Below, piece by piece: positions 9,081 to 15,085 of a stretch of DNA of 15,085 nt. The translations under genes were made by a program, and so were the position numbers. The notes beneath the pieces are model-generated. The model saw only the letters and a list, made by a program, of their open reading frames with translations, was not told the DNA's origin and did not search any database. Numbering within the stretch: the stretch's first letter is position 1; the number at the start of each line of letters is the position of its first letter. Source of the stretch: Euperipatoides rowelli (lineage: Eukaryota > Onychophora > Udeonychophora > Euonychophora > Peripatopsidae); NCBI GenBank assembly GCA_003024985.2, contig PXIH01S0008130.1, one strand, 5' to 3'.

Positions 9081-9293
9081 AACCAGAGTTACTTGGAACC
9101 TGAGGTGTTACTTGAACCCAAAATAAAATGTGTTTAGAATCCTTATAGCAAGTTTTGGAACTATCACTAGGGTTTCAGGATCTTGTCACTGGTGTTGCCT
9201 ATCAGAAAAATGCAAAGAGAACATATAAGGATTCTAAACACTTTTTTTAAATTTGGGTTCAAGTAATACCTCAGGGTCCAAGTAACTCTGGTT
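9081..9293. mobile_element. 213-bp foldback MITE
   Basis: The left arm 9081-9147 starts AACCAGAGTTACTTGG and the right arm 9224-9293 ends CCAAGTAACTCTGGTT. The arms match almost base for base over about 67-70 bp, including (A/G)TTACTTGAACCCAAA and GTGTTTAGAATCCTTATA, with two outer substitutions and a short A/T indel. The loop is 76 bp (9148-9223). The long arms and lack of coding sequence identify a MITE. The family is uncertain because the flanks (GTA on the left, ATG on the right) give no clean target duplication. High arm identity suggests a fairly young insertion. Confidence 0.8.
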
Positions 9294-9870
9294 ATGGTAT
9301 TATTGAGTGAATAATGAAGGCTATGAGTTCAATATCTTGTGGTAAAGTGAATCTTAGTTTGATGCTTTATTTTCACATGGTGACCAAGTAAAACCAATAA
9401 ATTTTAAGTAAAAAAATTTCTTATCCTGTTCTGGCACTGATTGTTCAGAAGAGGTGAAAATTCTAATGCTTCAATTTTTGTGAAGATAGATCACTATCTT
9501 GAACACGGATCAGCTTGAGTATTTGAACAAATAAATCATATTAAGAAATGTCAACCAATAAATAAATAATCCTTTATTCCTCTTCATGAAATTTTCAGAG
9601 TAAAAGAGGTACAATTAATAAAAAAATCAAGACCAGGAATGTTTCAAATGTTCCATGCTAGCACATATCTTTGCAAATGCTAATCATCCCAACCATGTTA
9701 CTAATTATATGCAATATTATAGTAACCTTAATATTTACTGATAATAATTTCCCCATGCATATTAGAGATAACCCTAAATTTGAAAGGCTTAATAAAATTA
9801 ATGTAACAATTATTTAATTTAATGAGAATACTGAGAAATTATACCTTTAAAACAAAATATCAGGACCACG

Positions 9871-10535
9871 TTGAACTATTATATTTATTATTATTGAACT
9901 ATTATATTTATTATTATTATTATTACATTTATTTCCCTTTGATTAAACATTACAAATATGGCATAGAAAATACTTTGCAATCCTGACCCCTTAGGATATA
10001 GATTACAATTACAATATTATAATAATGGATAACTACCTGATAAAAAGGAATAAAAATAATATGGTTAGAATAAGAATGATGATATTAATATGAGTATACA
10101 ATTAAATATGATAATATATACAGTAGATAAATAGAATATACAATATATTAAAACTAGATTAACACGTGACATTAACTTGATCCACAATGGTCGGGGCTGC
10201 AGACTGTTACTATCTTTTCATTCTAATAAATGATTTAAAATGTTTATTAGAATTTCTGGTTTCATACATTGAAATGCTCTCCCTCATTGCAGGTAAATAA
10301 TCACCTAATTTATTAAAAAAGGGATGAGCAAATTTTTTTAGAGCATTAAGTCTTCTTCCTTCTAAAGATTCAAGCTTCAAAAGATCAAGTACTTGCTGAT
10401 AACTTAAATCTCCATTTCCCAAAATTACTCTCAAGACTCTTTTCTGTATTCTTTCTATTTCTTTCTTTACTTTGCAACTGTGTTATGGATCCTGTCCAAA
10501 CCTTGGTACAATCTCCGAAGCAAGGTCTGATTTAA
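9871..10535 (-). mobile_element. 3' end of a Jockey/CR1-type LINE retrotransposon
   Basis: On the minus strand a reverse-transcriptase C-terminal relic (10210-10531) is followed by about 300 bp of untranslated sequence. It ends in AAAGGGAAATAAATG and a run of AAT repeats, the usual position of a microsatellite-like 3' tail in non-LTR elements. The terminal part is duplicated with a 23-bp period (TTGAACTATT at 9871 and 9894). The 5' portion of the element is absent. The break near 10535 abuts the Polinton-like relic on the other strand, consistent with 5' truncation or a later insertion. Confidence 0.65.
10210..10531 (-). pseudogene. LINE reverse transcriptase, C-terminal fragment
   Basis: Translated from the minus strand, the first part carries a VWTGSITQLQ stretch, equivalent to the YxxxVWxPxL region of non-LTR ORF2 proteins. 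After a one-base frameshift near 10465 it continues EIERIQKRVLRVILG, then SYQQVLDLLKLESLEGRR and LKKFAHPF, ending in a TAG stop at 10210. The IEriQKRvLR / LesLExRR / FA pattern is the hallmark C-terminal domain that follows the RT in the Jockey/CR1/L2 group. It lacks the RT catalytic core and the endonuclease, so it is dead. Family placement rests on motif memory, not on a search. Confidence 0.7.
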
Positions 10536-11106
10536 GTTATTTCACAAAGCAGACTAAATCAAACTATTGCCTGATTACTAATCTTTCTCACCTTCATTCT
10601 TTTCAAATTTCTTTGCATGTAAATGCTACTTATATCTGCCATAACTGTTTAAAGAAATCATTTCAATAACTCCTGATGATTTAACCAAGCATGATGTGAT
10701 CTGTTACACAAGGATACTAGGATTGAACTCCTATAAGAAAAATTCAATTTTAAAATTCAGAGAGTTCCATAAAATGTATGCTGTTCCTTTTACTGTATTC
10801 ATGGACTTTGAATGTAATTTGAAACCAAAGGGTCAGGTTGTGGAAAACATTCCATTCTCCTTTGCTTGTTTTATTAATAGTAGAGCAAAAATTTTAAAAC
10901 ATTGAGGTGAGGATACTGCACAGAAATTCATTACTAAGCTCAATAAAGATGCACAAGATATATCTATCAATTATTTATCAAATCGTAAACCAACAATTAT
11001 GGCCTCCAATAATCAAATTGATTTTGAAAATACTATACTTTGGGATAAATGTATAATTTGAGTAAATGACATAAATAGAAATAATAAAAATAAATTAATA
11101 GAATGA
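10533..11106 (+). pseudogene. Polinton/Maverick-like DNA polymerase B fragment
   Basis: The relic covers the N-terminal part of a protein-primed B-family polymerase. It begins with a YCLITNLSHL stretch, followed by CHNC (10639 region). After a frameshift near 10665 comes LTKHDVIC, together a C2HC zinc-finger-like motif. PFTVFMDFECNLKP follows, and its D-F-E (10804-10812) matches exonuclease motif ExoI. After a TGA at 10903 the same frame continues GEDTAQKFITKL, a stretch I associate with the Polinton polymerase after the exonuclease motif. Further TGAs at 11059 and 11104 and loss of similarity end it. Palm and other Polinton genes (integrase, capsid, ATPase) are absent. The gene is plainly inactive, and a relic of a related adintovirus-like element cannot be excluded. 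Confidence 0.6.
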
Positions 11107-11342
11107 GCTCAATTATAATAAATGAATAGACCAAGCATAACTATAATTTCAAAGAATTTTTAATTCTTATAGATGAAATGGTTGCTGTCATTATAATAAT
11201 TTAGAATTCGAATCTACAGGTGAATTGAGTCCTGATTTACAAAACAATATAGTCCTCTTGTGATATCAAGCAGCATCAAATTCTCCAGATCATCCACAAG
11301 CACACATGCTTTTGGAAAACTTAAATAATAATTTAAAAGGAA
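11107..11342. other. Degenerate stretch between two element relics
   Basis: No recognisable protein similarity or terminal repeats. It may be further decay of the polymerase relic or unrelated filler. Confidence 0.3.
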
Positions 11343-11823
11343 AACTTTATTTATGCCTCAAAAGGAAAGATTTTTGACCAGTGTGTACTACCAGTGATGA
11401 CATATGGAGCTGAAACTTGGACACTCAATGCAAAGATGATTCAAAAACTACAAACTATTCAAAGAAATATGGAAAGGTAAATGATAGGCTAACCCGGAGA
11501 GATAAAAAAAAGGATTGAATGGATTAAAGCATAAATAAAGATTTGTGATATTATTAAAAGAGTAAAGAATTTAAAGTGGAAATGGGCAGGGTATATAGCA
11601 AGAAGAAAAAATAGTAGATGGACTACAGAAATACTCAACTGTATTCCAAGGGACAGAAAGCACCATGAAAAAGACTAAATGCTAGAAGGGAGGATGAAAT
11701 AAAAAAGTTTGCCAGAAATGGTTGGAAACGAATTTCTGGAGATAGAAATTCATGGAGAAATCTTGTGGAGGACTTCATCCAGCAGTAGATCAATATTGGG
11801 TGATGAGGATGATGATAATGATA
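11343..11823 (+). pseudogene. 3' end of an RTE-like LINE (RT C-terminus plus tail)
   Basis: The plus-strand frame begins KIFDQCVLPVMTYGAETWTL, the highly conserved stretch just after the RT domain in RTE-like and related non-LTR elements. It continues KLQTIQRNMER, KWKWAGYIARR and RWTTEIL, then shifts frame near 11665 to RLNARREDEIKKFARNGW and ends FIQQ at a TAG (11786-11788). In-frame stops at 11478, 11490 and 11532 and the frameshift make it non-functional. The stop is followed by GGTGATGAGGATGATGATAA, a degraded TGA/GAT-rich tail typical of this kind of element. Only the last fraction of ORF2 is present, as expected for a 5'-truncated copy. Confidence 0.75.
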
Positions 11824-12010
11824 TAAGTTATATGTATATATCAAACAAGGAATTATAATACAAAAATCTAATTTAAAATTTCACTTACCCCATCCATCCT
11901 TCTCAAAATGAGAAAAAATAATTTTTAATACTTTAAAAACTTTAATTGCCTACTGCATTGTCGTTCCTCTCAAATGTAACTTTAAACTTCAGATTGATTT
12001 CTCTCTAGTT

Positions 12011-12229
12011 CAGGGGCACACTAAGGTGAGAAGCGGTTGGGGAGCTTACCACTCCAGCTTTGGCTGAAAGTCCAAAAATTGGAAATCTTTGTTTTGGCAA
12101 GTGGTAAAACTCAGTGTAATGAGAAGGAAAAACTCTTCAATAGTTGTATGTAATTTGAGGAGCCACAGTTGGAAAATTTCCCTCCCCCCATCCGCCTCCT
12201 TTTGATAAAATTCCTTAGCTATGACCCTG
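12011..12229. mobile_element. hAT-like MITE, 219 bp
   Basis: The left terminus CAGGGGCACACTAAGG and the right terminus (reverse complement) CAGGGTCATAGCTAAGG agree at 14-15 positions allowing one gap, and resemble hAT ends of the CAGGGGCGTAGCTA type. The 8-bp flanks CTCTAGTT (12003-12010) and TTTTAGTT (12230-12237) match at 6 of 8, and both differences are C/T transitions. The body is GC-richer than its surroundings and non-coding. It lies just beyond the 3' end of the receptor gene. Confidence 0.7.
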
Positions 12230-12347
12230 TTTTAGTTCATTATATTAAATAACTTTTTTAAATATTGTAATTTCTTTTGGAAATTATATTTGGAAAAGTA
12301 AAAAAAGTTATAGGAAATATATGCCTAATACTTTTCAGTTTTAACAT

Positions 12348-12353
12348 TTTATT
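12348..12353 (-). promoter_or_regulatory. Candidate polyadenylation signal of the GPCR gene
   Basis: The minus strand reads AATAAA here (TTTATT on plus), about 110 bases after the receptor stop codon. It is a plausible 3' UTR length, but such hexamers are common by chance in AT-rich DNA. Confidence 0.4.
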
Positions 12354-12462
12354 AGCAATTACGGTACAGTGGTTTATACATTAAATAAATAACATAATAA
12401 CATCTTAGTTTATATAATGATAAAAAACAAAAACAACTTAGACTACTTTGTTATGATGTAAT

Positions 12463-13497
12463 CTACAAAACAGCAAAAATTTTATTTTTTATTCCTAAAA
12501 TTCTGTCTTTAAAAACTTCTCGAAATTTTTTATTTACTATACAATACAAATAAAAACTTATACTTAATTTCCAGCTTTCAATAATAGCTACAGAATATAT
12601 CATAAGTTCAACAGTAGTGGGCACAAGGATGTTTTTCAGTAGGCCAGCGAATACATATATTAGTGTGGCAGGGGTATCACAACAAAAGTGAACCATAATC
12701 GTAGCAACCAAAATAATAAAAAGATTACGATCTTGTTCATTAGAATTTGTTGCTTCACCTTTCATAGTCCTTTTACGTGCCATCATTTGTTTAAAAGCTA
12801 CAAAGATTTTCCAATTAAAATATACCAAATAAATAAGTACCCCAAAACGACCAACCACTGCAACAAACACAGCTGGGATAAAATATAATAAAGATGCTAA
12901 ACAATAAAAATCAACTTCTACTTGATAATAGATATGAGTATCATTACTCCTTCTATTGGTTGAGATTGGAATTATTTTTTCAGAAAAGGCGATAAACCAA
13001 TTAAAAATCAAACCTAGCAATACAGCTCCAGATAGAAGCAATACGGTTACTTTGGGTTTAGCAAATATTTTCATTTTTAATGGATAACATATTGCAACAT
13101 ACCTTTCCATAGTTATAATGCATGTAATAAAAGCATTACTTATTATTAAGGTAAAATACAGTGTCACACTAATCTTAGCACGAAGAAAAGCAGCAGCATA
13201 GGTGTTATAAGCATCATGGTTTAATATTGACAAACATTCACCCGCTAAACCACAACTCAAAGCTATAAGATCAAGAAAGCAATTGGTTCTCACATATGTA
13301 TATGTTGTAGCTTTCATCATTGGGCTTGTCAGAACAAAAATATTAAATATGTTTCCAATCATTCCAACAGTTATAATACAAGGTAGAACAAGTGCACGAA
13401 TTACAAATATTATATTTAGCCTTTTGTCTTGTAAGGTCTGATTTAAATGCATTATGACACTATAATTGTCACCAATGTATCGTTGAAGAGGAACCAT
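12463..13497 (-). CDS. Rhodopsin-family GPCR, FMRFamide-receptor-like
   Basis: This is a predicted plasma-membrane peptide-type receptor of 344 residues, intact, in one exon. I start at the first in-frame ATG (13497). The frame is open to 13578 but upstream holds only TTG. Two sequons (N11-Y-S, N19-Q-T) mark an extracellular N terminus, with another at N185. TM1 has G48-N49 (N1.50); TM2 has D76 (2.50); TM3 ends in E131-R132-Y133; TM6 has FCCDTP (271-276), replacing CWxP; TM7 ends SISFYLYC (312-319) before a helix-8-like NKKFREVF. The C/F-rich TM6 and the SxxxFxLYC ending are typical of FMRFamide/myosuppressin-type receptors. Oddities: position 3.25 is Ala107 instead of the disulfide Cys, position 7.49 is Ser instead of Asn, and the TM4 Trp and Pro are not in place. 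The ligand is unknown. An orphan, divergent or reduced-function receptor is possible. Confidence 0.85.
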   Translation of the reverse strand: MVPLQRYIGDNYSVIMHLNQTLQDKRLNIIFVIRALVLPCIITVGMIGNIFNIFVLTSPMMKATTYTYVRTNCFLDLIALSCGLAGECLSILNHDAYNTYAAAFLRAKISVTLYFTLIISNAFITCIITMERYVAICYPLKMKIFAKPKVTVLLLSGAVLLGLIFNWFIAFSEKIIPISTNRRSNDTHIYYQVEVDFYCLASLLYFIPAVFVAVVGRFGVLIYLVYFNWKIFVAFKQMMARKRTMKGEATNSNEQDRNLFIILVATIMVHFCCDTPATLIYVFAGLLKNILVPTTVELMIYSVAIIESWKLSISFYLYCIVNKKFREVFKDRILGIKNKIFAVL

Positions 13498-13552
13498 TTC
13501 ATTAAAAACAATTTTTACTAAAGTACTGTAAAATAACGGAGAGATGAAAATC

Positions 13553-13582
13553 TCAATGTTTAAATTTATTCTCAAAATTCAT
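13553..13582 (-). promoter_or_regulatory. Upstream ORF in the GPCR leader
   Basis: An ATG at 13582 (minus) opens a 9-codon reading frame that ends at a TGA at 13553. It is in a different frame from the receptor and 56 bases before its ATG. If the leader starts at the splice acceptor at 13608-13610, this would be the first ATG of the exon and could reduce receptor translation. This is inference from sequence only. Confidence 0.35.
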
Positions 13583-13607
13583 AAACCAGCAATCTTACTT
13601 TGATTAC

Positions 13608-13628
13608 CTGGAAAGAAATGAAGCAGAA
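13608..13628 (-). promoter_or_regulatory. Candidate 3' splice site before the GPCR exon
   Basis: On the minus strand a pyrimidine-rich tract, CTGCTTCATTTCTTTCCAG, ends in CAG at 13610-13608, followed by GTAATC. It is a strong animal-type acceptor about 110 bases before the receptor ATG. A 5'-noncoding exon joined to a single coding exon is common among such receptors. Confidence 0.45.
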
Positions 13629-14035
13629 TTATACTTCAGCCTAAAAACAACAAACAAACAAACAAAAAAAAACGTAAGCGATGTTCACAATATTACTAAA
13701 CTTAAACCCAAAAATTATTTAATCTAAAATGTTGCCACAAACCTAAGCCAAGAAATGAATAACCTAAGGTTTTATAACTAAAACCCACTCAAACACTTAA
13801 ATTCTCTAATATAATAATAAAAATATACTAATACAATTAACCAATATGCATGCCAAGAGCATGCAGATTGGTTTGTCTTAGCATATTACTAGTGTGTGTG
13901 TGTTTCTATTCTATTTAAAGAGGTAACTCTCAAAAACTCACTTTTGAAAGTGAATCATTAAATATGAACAATTTTTTCACTGACCTAACACTATATTACA
14001 CAATATATCTATCTATACATATATAGCCTGTATGG
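13611..14035. other. Intergenic or intronic DNA upstream of the GPCR
   Basis: No gene is recognised. It holds a CAAA-type simple repeat (about 13648-13671) and a short GT repeat (13892-13903). It would contain the receptor's upstream intron if the acceptor at 13608 is used. Confidence 0.4.
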
Positions 14036-14114
14036 ATATCTGGTTGAACAGCAAATTTATGTAACAGCTGTATAAATAAAAAAGCTGTGAATTAAAAAGC
14101 TCCTACATCTATGC

Positions 14115-14145
14115 TTTTGTTGAAGAAACATCATCTTCAACAAAA
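14115..14145. repeat. Perfect 11-bp stem hairpin
   Basis: TTTTGTTGAAG (14115-14125) and CTTCAACAAAA (14135-14145) are exact inverted complements around a 9-base loop AAACATCAT. GAAGAAACATC words recur just downstream (about 14150). It lies at the inner edge of the left arm of the larger inverted repeat. Confidence 0.75.
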
Positions 14146-14284
14146 TGTGGAAGAAACATCAAGTCTCTCAACAAAGAAACACCACCGGTAAAATTTTGTA
14201 CATAGAATAATCCCTAAGCATTCATTTAACAATATATAAATTCACATTTATAGATGTTTAATGTATTATTATTAGAAGTTACCA

Positions 14285-14395
14285 CTGCAGCTCTGATAAA
14301 TATGCATAGAAGTGTATATATATATTTAAATTAATACCTAGACATTTATATAAATCTATTTAAATATTTCACCTCTGCTTTTTTGCTGATAGACT
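14285..14395 (+). repeat. Direct repeat, copy A
   Basis: It starts CTGCAG and includes AAATATGCATAGAAGTGTAT, then AAATCTATTTAA and ATATTTCACCTCTG followed by a T-rich GCTGATAGACT end. The same succession of words occurs at 14610-14740. The offset is about 326 bp. Confidence 0.6.
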
Positions 14396-14531
14396 AATTG
14401 TGTCTTCAAAATTTTGGTACAGAAGCTTAGATGTAGGAGTTTCTTAATTCACATCTTTTTCATTTTACATCTGTGATATTAAATTTGCTGTTCAACCAGA
14501 TATTAACCATTCTAGATGAAACAATATCTTT

Positions 14532-14585
14532 TACTGCTACTGATGATGGTCCTTAGCCAGAAACCAAGTACCTAGTCTAGCAGTA
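14532..14585 (+). ncRNA. Type I hammerhead ribozyme (candidate)
   Basis: All core parts occur in order. Stem I 5' strand TACTGCTA (14532-14539) is followed by CTGATGA (14540-14546), stem II TGGT/CCTTA/GCCA folding as 3 pairs plus a U-G (14547-14559), GAAA (14560-14563), a short stem III region (14564-14574), then G-T-C (14575-14577). The next bases, TAGCAGTA (14578-14585), are the exact complement of the stem I 5' strand. Predicted self-cleavage is after C14577. Stem III is weak: A-U and C-G, then a mismatch. Weak stem III is known for hammerheads in Penelope-like elements and animal retrozymes, which often act as dimers. The pair next to the core in stem II is U-A, not the commoner G-C, which may lower activity. 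Activity is inferred, not shown. Confidence 0.8.
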
Positions 14586-14609
14586 TATTTTAAATATAAA
14601 AATATCAAA

Positions 14610-14740
14610 GCTGCAGGACTGGCTTCTGATATTAATACATTAAAATATGCATAGACATGTATTTATATTTTATATGAATTAGTAGGTAAATCTATAACCT
14701 TTGTATAATATTTCACCTCTGTTTCTTTGTTGGCTTACTC
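14610..14740 (+). repeat. Direct repeat, copy B
   Basis: It starts GCTGCAGGACTGGC and includes AAATATGCATAGACATGTAT, AAATCTATAACC and ATATTTCACCTCTGTTTC, matching copy A (14285-14395) with indels. It begins 24 bases after the hammerhead motif. Alignment may continue weakly to about 14765. Confidence 0.6.
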
Positions 14741-15085
14741 ATAATTTCTTCATTATTATTTTGTATTAATATTTCTTCTTTTTTTTTACTATTTAGCTTT
14801 GAATAATCTGACTTTAGGATATGATTATTACTTTGTATTTCAATGAACTGAATTCTAAGTTCAAACTATCATCTATACCAGATGTATGTGATCTAATATT
14901 TTATCATAGAACTTAAATTTAATCATGTGATTACATTTAATTAACTGTTGTTTCTTCATTATTGGATCTGATAATGTTTGAAGTACTTTAATATTTTATT
15001 TAGAAAAGAAAATCCATTTAACTTGACTGGTTTTTATTTTTTTTCACCAAATAAAATTTCCCAATCGGAAATACAATTATCTTAA
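14741..15085. other. AT-rich DNA, no gene recognised
   Basis: No open frame, RNA gene or clear repeat boundary is visible. In particular no reverse transcriptase or GIY-YIG-like coding sequence follows the hammerhead motif before the window ends. Confidence 0.5.

Larger units (their letters stand above)
14036..14503. repeat. Inverted repeat with about 84-bp arms
   Basis: The left arm 14036-14119 starts ATATCTGGTTGAACAGC and the right arm 14420-14503 ends GCTGTTCAACCAGATAT. The outer 24 bp are identical. The rest, including TGTGAATTAA and CTCCTACATCTA, is well conserved with small substitutions. The 300-bp interior contains direct-repeat copy A and a strong hairpin. It resembles a MITE or the dyad-flanked part of a larger element. 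The right arm ends 28 bases before the hammerhead motif, so the two may belong to one element. Confidence 0.75.

Noticed and set aside
10677-10700. CTGATGA at about 10673 as a hammerhead core
   Set aside because: No GAAA at the right distance and no stem I. It lies in the polymerase B relic.
11635-11844. Minus-strand 69-codon frame
   Set aside because: It is antisense to the RTE-like RT relic and its GATGAT tail.
12688-12888. Plus-strand frame inside the receptor
   Set aside because: It is the complement of the GPCR coding sequence, which has clear seven-helix evidence.
13498-13575. Extending the GPCR N terminus by 26 residues
   Set aside because: The extension would start at TTG, and the first in-frame ATG is at 13497. 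The ATG at 13582 is out of frame.

Overview
This is an AT-rich, intron-style eukaryotic window, most likely from an invertebrate animal. It has one intact seven-transmembrane receptor gene of the FMRFamide-receptor-like kind, metazoan transposon relics (hAT, piggyBac-like, non-LTR retrotransposons, a Polinton-type DNA polymerase), AATAAA-type signals, long low-complexity AT tracts and no bacterial operon structure. The phylum cannot be fixed from the sequence.

Layout. 1-2025 is a satellite-like block built from a 21-bp minisatellite plus a roughly 90-bp spacer module. A 560-bp TA-flanked DNA element (311-870) splits the first copy and itself carries a piggyBac-like MITE with TTAA ends (440-594). 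2026-4789 is mostly featureless AT-rich DNA with a tight hairpin (3054-3092) and a hAT-like MITE with a near-perfect 8-bp target duplication (3352-3759). 4830-6440 holds three splice-bounded exon-like blocks and tandemly duplicated intron-like segments, probably a decayed or unrecognised gene. 6695-7075 is two abutting palindromes. 9081-9293 is a clean 213-bp foldback MITE. 9871-11823 is a graveyard of coding relics: the 3' end of a Jockey/CR1-type LINE (minus), a broken Polinton-like DNA polymerase B fragment (plus) and the 3' end of an RTE-like LINE (plus). 12011-12229 is a second hAT-like MITE. 12463-13497 (minus) is the GPCR gene, with a candidate upstream splice acceptor, a 5'-leader uORF and a downstream polyadenylation signal.

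The most interesting signal is at 14532-14585. A type I hammerhead ribozyme fits base for base: a perfect 8-bp stem I, CTGATGA, a small stem II, GAAA, a weak stem III and a GTC cleavage site. It lies beside an inverted repeat of about 84-bp arms (14036-14503) and between two diverged direct repeats (14285-14395 and 14610-14740). This arrangement recalls the hammerhead-carrying Penelope-like elements and retrozymes of animals, but no associated reverse transcriptase is visible here.

The genes do not form a pathway. The receptor is the only gene that looks functional, and the rest of the interpretable content is mobile or repetitive DNA in several layers of nesting.
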